Positions 37,932 to 47,813 of a stretch of DNA of 64,000 bases are shown in pieces. Under the pieces are notes generated by a model, which had not been told where the DNA came from, did no database searches, and worked only from the letters and a program-made list of their open reading frames with translations. Each line of letters begins with the position of its first letter. The first letter of the stretch is position 1. A program made the position numbers and the translations under genes. Source of the DNA: Candidatus Pacearchaeota archaeon (GTDB lineage: Archaea > Nanobdellota > Nanobdellia > Pacearchaeales > GW2011-AR1); assembly GCA_019659125.1 (NCBI GenBank), contig JAIFVX010000002.1, positions 1 through 64,000 of the forward strand, read 5' to 3'.

Positions 37932-40727
37932 ATGCCAGAGGAAAAGCACGAGGATGAGTGCCTCAGGTTCTGGGACAAGCACTCTATCTACGAACAATCA
38001 CGGAAGAAAAACTCCAAGGGAAAGAAATTCTATTTCATGGATGGGCCTCCCTATGCAACCGGACACATCCATATGGGAACTGCATTAAACAAGATTCTCA
38101 AGGATATTGCCATGCGAAGCAGGAGATTGCAGGGATATGATGTCTTCGACAGACCAGGTTATGACACCCATGGAGTCCCTATTGAATTTCAAGTTGAGAA
38201 GGAAATTGGATCAAAATCAAAACACGATATCGAGAAGTATGGTGTTGAAAAGTTCATTGCACAGTGCAAGGCATATGCCACGCAGTATATCGGGGTCATG
38301 AATGAGGAATTCAAGAACCTTGGAATATGGATGGATTGGGATAACCCTTACCTTACCTTGTCAGACGACTATATCGAGGCAATCTGGGCCGCATTCAAGG
38401 AAGCAGACAAGAAAGGTTTGCTGTACCTTGGAAAGTATCCAGTCCATATCTGTCCGCGGTGCGAGACGGCTGTAGCGTTTAATGAGATCGAGTATGGCAA
38501 GCAGAAAGACACTTCTATCTACGTCAAGTTTCCTGTAAAAAATAAGAAAGCTTCATTGATCATATGGACTACTACTCCCTGGACTCTTCCTGCTAATACG
38601 GGAGTTATGGTTAATCCGGATGTTATCTATCAGGGGATCGAGGTTGAGGGAGAGAAGAATCATTGGATCATTGCAAAAGATCTTGTTGAGAAGGTAATGA
38701 AACAGGTTAAGAAACCTTTCAAAGTTGTACATGAGATACAAGGAAAAGAGCTTGAAGGATGGGAATATGAAAACCCTCTTGCACCTCACTTGAAATTAAA
38801 AATAAAGAATGGATATAAAGTCGTATTATCGGCACGATATGTCACAACTGAAGATGGAACAGGGTTGGTCCATTGCGCTCCAGGTCATGGAAAGGAAGAC
38901 TATGAAGTCGGAAAGGAGTATGCATTAGATGCCCCCTCTCCAGTCACCAGTGCTGGAATTCTTACTGAAGAGGCTGGAAAATACGAAGGGAAGAAAGCAC
39001 GAGAAGTGGATAAGGATATCATTGAGGATTTGAAGCATGATGGATTTTTAGTTCACTCGATGGTATATGAGCATGACTATCCTTTGTGTTGGAGGGATAA
39101 GACTCCTCTGCTTATGATATCGCAGCCACAATGGTTTTTGAAGATTTCAGGAATACAAAAGAAGCTCTTAGAAGAAAATGAAAAAAATACCTGGATTCCT
39201 TCGTGGGTTAAGCTTAGGATGAAAGCATGGTTGGAAGGGATTTCCGACTGGCCGGTATCACGACAGCGATATTGGGGAACTCCGTTACCTATCTGGATCA
39301 ACGAATCAACGGGAGAGAAGGTTGTTGTAGGCAGCCTGGAAGAGCTTAGGAAACTCTCTGGAAAGAAAACTATTGATGTGCATAAGCCGGGCATTGATAG
39401 GATCGAACTAAAAGGTAAGAAAGGAACATTAAAACGAGTGAATGAGGTTCTTGACGTATGGTTCGACTCAGGAGTGTCGAGCTGGGCAGCGCTTGGATAT
39501 CCTGCGCAAAGCGATAAACTTAAGAAATACTGGCCTGCCGATGTCAACATTGAGGGAAAGGACCAGATTCGAGGATGGTGGAACTCTCAATTCATTCTTT
39601 CACAGATCCTTTTTGGAAAAAAGCCGTTTGATGCCATTCTCATGCACGGACTTGTCCTTGACATATCGAAGAAGAAGATGTCTAAATCATTAGGGAATGC
39701 CGTTTCGCCGCAGGAAGTCATCAAGAAGTACAGCAGAGACCATATGAGGTACTATTTTGCCAAACTTTCGAAAGGGGAAGATTTCTCTTATGATGAAAAG
39801 GAATTCCAGGATATACAGAAAGTGTTTATGGTGCTTTCTAACATCCATGCCTTCGCCAGTCAGATCCCTAAAAAGAAAGCAGCTCTCGAAATTGAAGATA
39901 GATGGATCCTTTCACGGTTCCATTCACTGGTCAAGGAAGTTACTGCGGCGTACAATAACTATCGTTTTCCTGAAGCAGTTGAGAAACTCGAGAACTTTCT
40001 TGTACACGAGCTAAGCAGGACCTACATTCAAATGATTCGAGAGCGATCTGATGAAGTCCATGACGTCATCTACGAGATCCTTATTGGATTAGTGCAGCTC
40101 CTGGCTCCCATCATTCCATTCATGACCGAACGATTATGGCAAGATCTGCGAGGAAAGAAAATGGTAGATGAAGAAAGCATTCACCTTAGTGTATTTCCTA
40201 AGGCAGACTCTAAAAAGATAAGTGAGGAACTTGAAAAAGAATTTGAATATGTTCTTCGCGTTATTAAGATGGGCCTTGCCGAGAGAGATAAAGCTAAAAT
40301 AGGGTTGCGATGGCCTTTAGGAACTATAACTATACATTCAAAATTGAAAAAACCTCTTGAAAAATTTGAAGAGGTTATTAAGTCGCAGTTAAATGTCAAA
40401 AAAGTAGTCATTGCACCTGCCCGTGAAAGCGATCTTGAGCTGTCACTCGACACCACTATGACTCGGGAGCTTGAAGCTGAAGGGTATGCACGAGAGCTTG
40501 CACGAAAAGTTCAGGCAGAAAGAAAGAATGCAGGCCTCCAGAAAGGCGATTTGATAGACTTGAAGGTTTATTCAGAGAAAGATTTTTCTGAGATGATTGC
40601 ATCTCACAAGGACTTTCTCAAGGAAAGGACCAACTCAAGGAAAATTGATTTTATCGACGGTAAAGTTCCTTCGAAGGCAATTGTATTCACTATACGGGAA
40701 AGAAAATTAAGCATCCTTTTTTCGTAA
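37932..40727 (+). CDS. ileS: Isoleucyl-tRNA synthetase
   Basis: PPYATGHIHMGTALNKILKD, DRPGYDTHGVPIE, WFDSGVSSWAALGYP, KKMSKSLGN. Confidence 0.96.
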   Translation: MPEEKHEDECLRFWDKHSIYEQSRKKNSKGKKFYFMDGPPYATGHIHMGTALNKILKDIAMRSRRLQGYDVFDRPGYDTHGVPIEFQVEKEIGSKSKHDIEKYGVEKFIAQCKAYATQYIGVMNEEFKNLGIWMDWDNPYLTLSDDYIEAIWAAFKEADKKGLLYLGKYPVHICPRCETAVAFNEIEYGKQKDTSIYVKFPVKNKKASLIIWTTTPWTLPANTGVMVNPDVIYQGIEVEGEKNHWIIAKDLVEKVMKQVKKPFKVVHEIQGKELEGWEYENPLAPHLKLKIKNGYKVVLSARYVTTEDGTGLVHCAPGHGKEDYEVGKEYALDAPSPVTSAGILTEEAGKYEGKKAREVDKDIIEDLKHDGFLVHSMVYEHDYPLCWRDKTPLLMISQPQWFLKISGIQKKLLEENEKNTWIPSWVKLRMKAWLEGISDWPVSRQRYWGTPLPIWINESTGEKVVVGSLEELRKLSGKKTIDVHKPGIDRIELKGKKGTLKRVNEVLDVWFDSGVSSWAALGYPAQSDKLKKYWPADVNIEGKDQIRGWWNSQFILSQILFGKKPFDAILMHGLVLDISKKKMSKSLGNAVSPQEVIKKYSRDHMRYYFAKLSKGEDFSYDEKEFQDIQKVFMVLSNIHAFASQIPKKKAALEIEDRWILSRFHSLVKEVTAAYNNYRFPEAVEKLENFLVHELSRTYIQMIRERSDEVHDVIYEILIGLVQLLAPIIPFMTERLWQDLRGKKMVDEESIHLSVFPKADSKKISEELEKEFEYVLRVIKMGLAERDKAKIGLRWPLGTITIHSKLKKPLEKFEEVIKSQLNVKKVVIAPARESDLELSLDTTMTRELEAEGYARELARKVQAERKNAGLQKGDLIDLKVYSEKDFSEMIASHKDFLKERTNSRKIDFIDGKVPSKAIVFTIRERKLSILFS

Positions 40728-40799
40728 TTCTAGAGGAACACATAGTTAAAAACATTTAAATAGTATAAAGAGCTTGAAACAGTAAGAGGTCAGCTGTAC

Positions 40800-41633
40800 A
40801 TGATAATTAAGGAAGAATTTTTGAGCAGGCTACGAAAGATTTTTGACCTTAATCTTTATGAAGCCAAGGTTTGGACTGCTCTTCTTTCTCGAGGTGTTTC
40901 TACTGCAGGCGAATTAAGTAATATTTCTGACGTTCCTCGAAGCAGAACCTATGATATTTTGGAGTCTTTGGAGAAGAAAGGATTCATTGTCATGAAGATT
41001 GGCAAACCGATTAAGTTCGTCGCCCTTAAACCTGAAGAGGTTGTTGAGCGGGTAAAGAGGAACTTGATTGTTGGAGCCCAGGAAAAGGCAAAAAGACTTG
41101 AGCAACTACAAAGCGATGAGGTTCTTGGTGAGTTATCATCATTATTCAGTAATGGAGTGAAGTTTGTCGAGCCATCTGACCTTTCAGGAAGCCTGCGAGG
41201 AAGGCAGAACATGTACAATCACCTTGACATGATGATCCGAGGTGCAGAGAAGAATGTAACTATCGTAACAACAGCTGAAGGGTTAAACAGGAAATTAGAA
41301 GTTCTTCTTCCCGCTTTTGAAAAAGCCAAGAAGCGAGGCGTGTCAATCAGGGTTGCAGCACCTATTGGAGAGCATAATTTCAAAGTTGCCAAGGAAATCT
41401 CCAAGTTTGCAGATGTGCGGGATGTCTCTGGCGCTGGATTAAATGGGCGCTTTGCCGTTGTAGACTCTGAACAGGTCATGTTCATGCTTCTTGACGATAA
41501 AACAGTACATCCAAACTATGATGTTGCCGTCTGGCTTTCCACTGAATTCTTTGCCAAGGCCTTAGAGCAGATGTTTGAGACCGCATGGAAGGAATTCGTC
41601 CCTCTAGCCAAGGTCAAGTCAAAGTCCAGATAA
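40800..41633 (+). CDS. TrmB-family transcriptional regulator
   Basis: LNLYEAKVWTALLSRGVSTAGELSNISDVPRSRTYDILESLEKKGFI winged-helix plus TrmB C-terminal domain. Confidence 0.93.
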   Translation: MIIKEEFLSRLRKIFDLNLYEAKVWTALLSRGVSTAGELSNISDVPRSRTYDILESLEKKGFIVMKIGKPIKFVALKPEEVVERVKRNLIVGAQEKAKRLEQLQSDEVLGELSSLFSNGVKFVEPSDLSGSLRGRQNMYNHLDMMIRGAEKNVTIVTTAEGLNRKLEVLLPAFEKAKKRGVSIRVAAPIGEHNFKVAKEISKFADVRDVSGAGLNGRFAVVDSEQVMFMLLDDKTVHPNYDVAVWLSTEFFAKALEQMFETAWKEFVPLAKVKSKSR

Positions 41634-41635
41634 AA

Positions 41636-42562
41636 TTATTTATTCTCTAAAAACCATTCATACGTTCTTTTAAGACCTTCATCAAAGGATGTTTTTGAAC
41701 GCCATCCAAGTGTTTGTGCTGCTTTTGCAATTGAAGCACAGCTATCTTCTATATCTCCTAACCGTGCTGGTTTATAGATTGGAGAAAGAGACTTTTCCTG
41801 CAGGGAGATTATTTTCTTAGCGACATCCTTTATCGATTGCTTTTGTCCAGAACCGATATTAAAGGACTGGCCGAAGGCATGTGTTCCACCTGTTTCTAAG
41901 GACGTGATAATAGCGTCTGCAACATCATCAACATAAACAAAATCTCGTGTTTGATGACCATTTCCAAAGATAGTGGGATTTTTCCCTTCCAAGACACTCC
42001 CGATAAATGCGGAAATAACTCCAGCATACTGACCACTAGGATCTTGGCCAGGACCGAACACATTGAAAAAACGCAGGCCAATAGTTTCTAGACCGCTCAT
42101 CGCATGGTATGATTGAGCAATTTTTTCACCTAGATATTTATGATATCCATAGTGTGCGCGTGGAACCGGTTCGCTAACCTCATCGAGAGGGGGAATAGCA
42201 TTACCATAGACTGCGGCTGAAGAAGCCAATACAACTCTTTCTATACCTGCATCGACACACGATTTGAACACTCTCTCTGTCTCATGTACATTGTTTTCAA
42301 ACGTTTCTTCTGGGTTCTCTTCGCAATAGGGAACACTGACTGTGGCCGCAAGGTGAACTACTCCATCAACATGGTTATTGAAAACGCCTCTATTTTCACT
42401 GATTGTTCCTGGAAATGTTTTGAAAGAACGTGAAGTCATTTTCCTGATTCTCTTGGGAGGCAGAGGATCGATAATAGTAACATCATGACCATGCTCTAGA
42501 AGGCGAACAGCGAGGCGACTCCCAATAAATCCAGAACCTCCAGTAATAAGATAATTCATCAT
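41636..42562 (-). CDS. NAD-dependent epimerase/dehydratase (UDP-glucose 4-epimerase-like)
   Basis: YLITGGSGFIGSRLAVRLLEHGHDVTIID, SSAAVYG, YGYHKYLGEKI. Confidence 0.93.
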   Translation of the reverse strand: MMNYLITGGSGFIGSRLAVRLLEHGHDVTIIDPLPPKRIRKMTSRSFKTFPGTISENRGVFNNHVDGVVHLAATVSVPYCEENPEETFENNVHETERVFKSCVDAGIERVVLASSAAVYGNAIPPLDEVSEPVPRAHYGYHKYLGEKIAQSYHAMSGLETIGLRFFNVFGPGQDPSGQYAGVISAFIGSVLEGKNPTIFGNGHQTRDFVYVDDVADAIITSLETGGTHAFGQSFNIGSGQKQSIKDVAKKIISLQEKSLSPIYKPARLGDIEDSCASIAKAAQTLGWRSKTSFDEGLKRTYEWFLENK

Positions 42563-42602
42563 CTTACATCACAAATCAGTTTATAAATATCCTTATCTTT
42601 GA

Positions 42603-43337
42603 ATGAATATGTTTATCGACGTCCACTGCCATCTTGATCTGTGTAAAAATGATGTTGTTTCTAAAGCTCATAAGTCTGGAGTAGGCATTATTGTGACTGC
42701 TGGCACCAATCATGAGACCAATGAGAAATCCCTTGTCTTTGCTAAACAATCAGGAGTAAAGGCGGCGCTTGGCATCTATCCGATTGATGCGCTTTCTCTC
42801 AGCGAACATGAAATTGATAAGGAAATAGACTTTATACGCAAAAATAAGAAACATATTGTTGCCATAGGGGAGGTCGGTATGGATTTCAAAGAAAGTCAAG
42901 ATAAAGAAAAGCAAAATAAGATTTTTTCCAAGTTTATTAGACTAGCACAAGAGCTTGATCTTCCGCTTATTGTACATTCACGAAAGGCCGAAGGCGAATG
43001 TATTGAACTTCTTGAGGAGTTAGGAGCAAGCAAAGTACTTATGCATTGCTTTTCAGGCAAGCAAAAATTGGTAAAGCAGATTGAAGAGAATGGGTGGTTT
43101 CTTTCTATCCCGGCAAGCGTTAAGCATAGCGAACAATTCCAGATTACTGTAAAGGAAGTTTCTCTTTCCCAGCTGTTATGTGAGACTGATTCTCCCTTTT
43201 TGCACCCTGATAAGATGAGAGATAATGAGCCTGCTAATGTTCTTGAAAGTTACAAGAAGATTGCCGAGATTAAAGGCATAACTCTCAAGGAAACTGAGAA
43301 AGCCATTGAAGAGAATTACAAACGTCTCTTTGGATAG
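42603..43337 (+). CDS. TatD family hydrolase
   Basis: FIDVHCHLDL, VAIGEVGMDF, LPLIVHSRKAEGE, LMHCFSG, LCETDSPFLHP. Confidence 0.95.
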   Translation: MNMFIDVHCHLDLCKNDVVSKAHKSGVGIIVTAGTNHETNEKSLVFAKQSGVKAALGIYPIDALSLSEHEIDKEIDFIRKNKKHIVAIGEVGMDFKESQDKEKQNKIFSKFIRLAQELDLPLIVHSRKAEGECIELLEELGASKVLMHCFSGKQKLVKQIEENGWFLSIPASVKHSEQFQITVKEVSLSQLLCETDSPFLHPDKMRDNEPANVLESYKKIAEIKGITLKETEKAIEENYKRLFG

Positions 43338-43547
43338 CTATTTCCGTTTCCTGCCTTTCCGCGAGAAATAACTTATGAATGGATCATCGACATTGTCAGT
43401 TGGGATACCTTCTTTAGTCGAAAGGGCGCTTCTTCGTAAAATGTCCTCAACCAACTCTCTAAGGCTTAGCATTTCACGTTTTGCCCTCTTTTCGAGCACT
43501 TTCTTTACATCGCTTTCCATCTCTATTGAAATAGAGGATTTCGTCAT
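43338..43547 (-). CDS. Small ribbon-helix-helix-like protein
   Basis: SSISIEMESDVKKVLEKRAKREMLSLRELVEDILRRSA. Confidence 0.65.
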   Translation of the reverse strand: MTKSSISIEMESDVKKVLEKRAKREMLSLRELVEDILRRSALSTKEGIPTDNVDDPFISYFSRKGRKRK

Positions 43548-43825
43548 TTCTTCCTCTTGTCAATATACATCTTCTGCACTGAGAATGATTTGTAGACTCC
43601 CTCAAGAATATCCGTGCCTGCATAGCCGGAGAGCAATGAGAGACGAGAATCAAAGTTGAAGATAATTCCCACAAACACTCCGATAATAAGCGCAATAAGA
43701 ACAGTAATCCAATAATATCCCCACAATATCCTTCTTCGCAATGAAAGAGCTTTGAGAAGTCCAACAACGCCTCGTGTCAGGCCGCCAATCCCGCCAAGAA
43801 GTCCTGCAAGGACGAGTTCATTCAT
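43544..43825 (-). CDS. Hypothetical membrane protein
   Basis: 93 aa, two TMs; ATGA overlap with the RHH gene. Confidence 0.65.
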   Translation of the reverse strand: MNELVLAGLLGGIGGLTRGVVGLLKALSLRRRILWGYYWITVLIALIIGVFVGIIFNFDSRLSLLSGYAGTDILEGVYKSFSVQKMYIDKRKK

Positions 43826-43999
43826 TTTACCTTCCAGCTTAAAATTGTATTTAAACCTTTCCGATTTTTACTTTTAAATTTTATAAGCTCCACACACGAA
43901 CACCTCGACCTTTTGCTTCTCCAAAAAGACGAATTGTCGACGGAAAAATGCTTATAAACCTGCGCAAAAATATAAATAATGAAACAGCTTTAATGGTAT

Positions 44000-44176
44000 A
44001 TGCAAAACCAAAAACACAACCGGGGGCATGGTGGCGGACGCGGCCAGAACCTCAGTGAAGAGGATAGGCGGCGTGGCGGACAGCACTCTGCCCAATCCCA
44101 GGAACGGGACGAACAGGGGCACTTTGCCGGGAAAGGTAACCGAGCCCTTGAAGAAAATGAAGACAAAGATATGTGA
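44000..44176 (+). CDS. 58-aa Gly/Arg/Glu-rich protein, weakly KGG/Con-10 stress-protein-like
   Basis: MQNQKHNRGHGGGRGQNLSEEDRRRGGQHSAQSQERDEQGHFAGKGNRALEENEDKDM; TTATAAA promoter upstream; below ORF-track cutoff. Confidence 0.6.
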   Translation: MQNQKHNRGHGGGRGQNLSEEDRRRGGQHSAQSQERDEQGHFAGKGNRALEENEDKDM

Positions 44177-44207
44177 TAATTTCTACCCTTTGGCTTCGCG
44201 TCCCTGA

Positions 44208-44249
44208 AGCCCCCAGCTTACCTTATTGATTTCCTTTTAGCTGGGGCTT
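44208..44249. terminator. Convergent-gene hairpin (AGCCCCCAGCT...AGCTGGGGCT) followed by T-rich tract
   Basis: About 9-bp inverted repeat between convergent ORFs 44176(+) and 44237(-). Confidence 0.55.
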
Positions 44250-44794
44250 TCTATTTTATTTCCGTTAATAACATTGTCAAGGGTCACGTCTCCTAAAGCG
44301 TTCTTAGGATGATCATTGTAGATTTTCCATGCTTGTGAACTTATAGGAGCGGTGCGCTGAGGTACATACGGATCATTGGGATGCAAGTAAGTATTTTCAG
44401 GCTCACGCATTTCTGGCACTGCTAACTCTTTTCTTACAGACATTACTAACCGTTCTCCACTCTTCTCCTTTCTAAATGCCATCTCCTGAGTATTCCTCTC
44501 AACATTTTCATAGAGAAGCTTCACGCTGCGGAATGAACATCTCCAGGAAAGACGATGAAAATCCGATGCCGCAAAGTTTTCCGCCGCAGAATCATAATGC
44601 ACAGCGGCAGCATACCATAACTTGCACGCTTCAAAGCGCTTTGCTGCCTGAAGATGACGCTTACCACGGTGCCTATGATTAGATCCCTGGTCTGCCTCCA
44701 TTGCTCGTGCCTGCGCCTCTTCTGCCTTGTGTGGCCAGGACGCTACCTCAACACTGAGAAAATAATCATACATTTCCTTTTCAAAGCCATACAT
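44237..44794 (-). CDS. Hypothetical helical (TPR-like) protein
   Basis: 185-aa ORF with Ala-rich helical repeats (YAAAVHYDSAAENFAASDFHRLSWRCSF). Confidence 0.6.
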   Translation of the reverse strand: MYGFEKEMYDYFLSVEVASWPHKAEEAQARAMEADQGSNHRHRGKRHLQAAKRFEACKLWYAAAVHYDSAAENFAASDFHRLSWRCSFRSVKLLYENVERNTQEMAFRKEKSGERLVMSVRKELAVPEMREPENTYLHPNDPYVPQRTAPISSQAWKIYNDHPKNALGDVTLDNVINGNKIESPS

Positions 44795-44915
44795 ATACTT
44801 AGGTTAATAACGAGTTTTAAAAACATTGTGATGAAAAAAGAGAAAACTATAAATACTTGAACCGCTTTAAGATATCAAGCCGTTCACCAGTTCGTTCTAA
44901 GGCTTCACTCAACCT

Positions 44916-46976
44916 ATGTCCACTGATTCATCTACCAAAATAATTTTTCTAGGATTGGTTCTTACTGTGTTTCTCATTTCTTCTGCTCTTGCACTTCCAC
45001 TTTCAAAGGGAAATGTCTTTATCAACTTGAATGGAAAAAATGGGGAGGTGCGAGTTGACGACAACGTCTCTTCCGGAAATTTCCCTGCAATGACATGGAA
45101 CTTCTGGGTCAAGCAAAACAAATACGCTGATGGGGCAGGCCTTATTGGTCGATATGCCCCTGTTCCTCAAGGTAGATCATTTCTTATAAGAACCAGTGAC
45201 ACCACGGGCCTGACTGTTGTTCTATCGCAGGATGGAACAAACCAGATTTCGTATAATTCAAACATTGCGAGGAATTGTGGTATACAGAACAATAACGAAT
45301 GGACTATGATCACCGTTGCTTACAACGGGTCAGAAGTCTACTACTATAGAAATGGAGTCTATTGTGATGCCGATCAGACCCCTATCCATCCTATCTTTGA
45401 ATCTCCTGTACAACCCTTCCGATTTGGAGGGGCGAATAATGTTTATTTCAACGGAAGTATTGATGATATTAACTACTATTCTAGTTTATTGACGCGATAC
45501 CAGGCACAAAGACTGTACAAGGAGAGTGAGCATGGAGCAAACCTTGGACAATCAATCACTGTACTCTTATATCATCAAGTCCTTGACAATGCGAATGATG
45601 CAGGCATCGTAACGCCTGCCAACTTCAAAGCACAGATGGATTACCTGAAGCAGCAGGGATTCACGAGTATAACGCTTGATAACTATGAATCATGGAGGAA
45701 AGGGCAGTTTACGATGCCTGACAAGGCAGTCCTCATATTCTTTGATGATGGCAGGCAGAGTGTTCTTGATACTGCCTACCCCATCATGAAACCTCTGGGG
45801 TTGAAAGGAAATCTTGCTATTGTTAGCGATTATGCTGATGGCACACGAGGATCCGCCGCCACCTACATGAGCTGGAACGAGATTAAGACATTGACGAACG
45901 ATGGCTGGGGGGTCGCAGCACACTCTACAAATCATACCAATCTTCTCACTCTTACTGAACAAGGAGTTCGACAGCAGATGACTATTTCTAAGCAGAAAGT
46001 CAAAGACAATCTTGGCATAACTGCAACATCATTTGTCTTCCCATTCCATGCTACCAATCAGACATTGACTAATTGGTGTGGAGAGTACTTCAATTTATGT
46101 TGGACTGAAGGAGTACGGGACACAAGACCTGAGTATATCTACAAGAGCACGAATGGAAAACTCTATCAAGGATTGAAGAGGATAAGCATTGTCAATTCTA
46201 CAACCATGGACACATTCAAAGATATTTTAGGACGAGAGACTAATATCGAGTCGACCTGGCTCATGGATGAAGGCCAAGGAAAAGTCACTAAGGATTCCCA
46301 GGATAATCGAGATGGCTGGCTTACTGATGGTGCCTCATGGAACACTGCGGTAACTCCTCCTATTAATATCACTAATAGCACATATCCTCGGTTGAATTGG
46401 TGCAACTATACAGACATTAATCATGATACACAGGTAACCATTGCTGACTTTATCCTTATCAACAACAGCTTTGGACGCACAGGCTGTGTAAATCCTGGAT
46501 GGTGTGGCAATGCGGACATCAACCGAGATGGAACAGTCAGTATTGCCGACTTCATTGACCTGAGCAGTGCTCTTGCCACAACAGGATGTGTTCCTGCGGT
46601 AACTCCTCCTTCACCTCCTGCAAGTGGGGGTACCGGAGGAAATAATCGTTCTCCTCCTCCGGCAAGCACTCCCACTATAAGTAATGATGACTGGAAGAAC
46701 TGGGAAGTTAATGGTGAGAGGATGCATGGCAGGCCTTTCCTATCTGACGCTCAAAAAGAACAAGGAATAACAGAAGAAGATGTTAAGAAGGGTACTGTGA
46801 ATAAGCCGGATAAGAAGGGTGATACTCCTAAAAAAGATGATGCCCTGAAACTGAATCCTGTCAGTGATGGTAATAAGTTCCGAGATGTATTGCGACTTGA
46901 CAATCAACTTAGGGATGTTCAAAAACGGGATAAGAAACCTGAGAAACTTCTTAAGGTCAAAGACCACAAAGACTAA
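44916..46976 (+). CDS. Secreted LamG-like + NodB polysaccharide deacetylase + dockerin-like protein
   Basis: Signal peptide; LamG-like domain (MTWNFWVKQ...GGANNVYFNGSIDDINYYSSLLTRYQAQRLY); NodB motifs LIFFDDG, HSTNH, FVFPFH; dockerin-like duplication DINHDTQVTIADFILI / DINRDGTVSIADFIDL. Confidence 0.9.
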   Translation: MSTDSSTKIIFLGLVLTVFLISSALALPLSKGNVFINLNGKNGEVRVDDNVSSGNFPAMTWNFWVKQNKYADGAGLIGRYAPVPQGRSFLIRTSDTTGLTVVLSQDGTNQISYNSNIARNCGIQNNNEWTMITVAYNGSEVYYYRNGVYCDADQTPIHPIFESPVQPFRFGGANNVYFNGSIDDINYYSSLLTRYQAQRLYKESEHGANLGQSITVLLYHQVLDNANDAGIVTPANFKAQMDYLKQQGFTSITLDNYESWRKGQFTMPDKAVLIFFDDGRQSVLDTAYPIMKPLGLKGNLAIVSDYADGTRGSAATYMSWNEIKTLTNDGWGVAAHSTNHTNLLTLTEQGVRQQMTISKQKVKDNLGITATSFVFPFHATNQTLTNWCGEYFNLCWTEGVRDTRPEYIYKSTNGKLYQGLKRISIVNSTTMDTFKDILGRETNIESTWLMDEGQGKVTKDSQDNRDGWLTDGASWNTAVTPPINITNSTYPRLNWCNYTDINHDTQVTIADFILINNSFGRTGCVNPGWCGNADINRDGTVSIADFIDLSSALATTGCVPAVTPPSPPASGGTGGNNRSPPPASTPTISNDDWKNWEVNGERMHGRPFLSDAQKEQGITEEDVKKGTVNKPDKKGDTPKKDDALKLNPVSDGNKFRDVLRLDNQLRDVQKRDKKPEKLLKVKDHKD

Positions 46977-47008
46977 AACTATTTATACTGATTTTTTCTT
47001 GATTGCGT

Positions 47009-47806
47009 ATGAAAAAAGATGTGTCTGCTAAGGCTCCCATCTATCTTATCATTATCATTGGCATCGCATTTGTCGTACTTATCTCTCTTGTTCTTCTTAA
47101 AGTAACTCTACCTGAAGGAAGCTCATTTCGACCTCTTTCACCTACCTGGTGGAATGGTTACGTGCGCGGCGCGATCGTGCGACCTGGTTCGGGGACATTC
47201 ACTCCTCCTATTCAAGATTGTGGAGGGCCTCTTGACACATCTTACCCTACTGGAAATAACTCTGGAGGGCCTACCTTCAGTATTACTGCTGCAGGATCAC
47301 TTGATGAGGCTCAGGCTAGCGCAGAACCTCCTGTCCTGGCCCATTTTACCATATCAAGAACTCGTGATCCTTCTGCGTCAGAAGAGGATGACAAGAAAAG
47401 ATATTACACTGCTTGCCTTCTTCTTGGAGGAACTGCAGGCACAGGAGGAAGTGGAGATTATGCATGGGCAGGATGGCATGGAGGTCCTGTTGACGGTCCT
47501 TATGCTCTCGATCCTAATGAACCAGGCCCTGTAGAAAACGATCGAGCACCTGATGGAGGATTCGGTGTCTATAAATCTCTCGCTGGTTATGAGGACAGGC
47601 CTATAGAGAATCAAGGCAAAGTTTACCTTGCCACCATTAATCCTGGGCAGCGTTCAGTACAGCTTGCTGTAAAAGTACTCGACGATGCTGAAAAAGAAGG
47701 AACTGAAAGCATAACTCTATCCCTTGAGGCTTCAAGCGCTCATCCTTCAAAGTATAAAATTGGAACGTCTAATTCGGCTAGTGTTAATATCAAGGATAAC
47801 GAATAA
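47009..47806 (+). CDS. Membrane-anchored extracellular protein with Calx-beta-like C-terminus
   Basis: N-terminal TM; 'PGQRSVQLAVKVLDDAEKEGTESITLSLEASSAHPSKYKIGTSNSASVNIKDNE'. Confidence 0.7.
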   Translation: MKKDVSAKAPIYLIIIIGIAFVVLISLVLLKVTLPEGSSFRPLSPTWWNGYVRGAIVRPGSGTFTPPIQDCGGPLDTSYPTGNNSGGPTFSITAAGSLDEAQASAEPPVLAHFTISRTRDPSASEEDDKKRYYTACLLLGGTAGTGGSGDYAWAGWHGGPVDGPYALDPNEPGPVENDRAPDGGFGVYKSLAGYEDRPIENQGKVYLATINPGQRSVQLAVKVLDDAEKEGTESITLSLEASSAHPSKYKIGTSNSASVNIKDNE

Positions 47807-47813
47807 TTTTTAT

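Noticed and set aside
39077-39550. 157-aa minus-strand ORF inside ileS
   Set aside because: Antisense to the well-supported IleRS catalytic region.
44035-44110. GC-rich Gly/Arg stretch as a possible structured ncRNA
   Set aside because: Better explained by the 58-aa ORF with start, stop and promoter.
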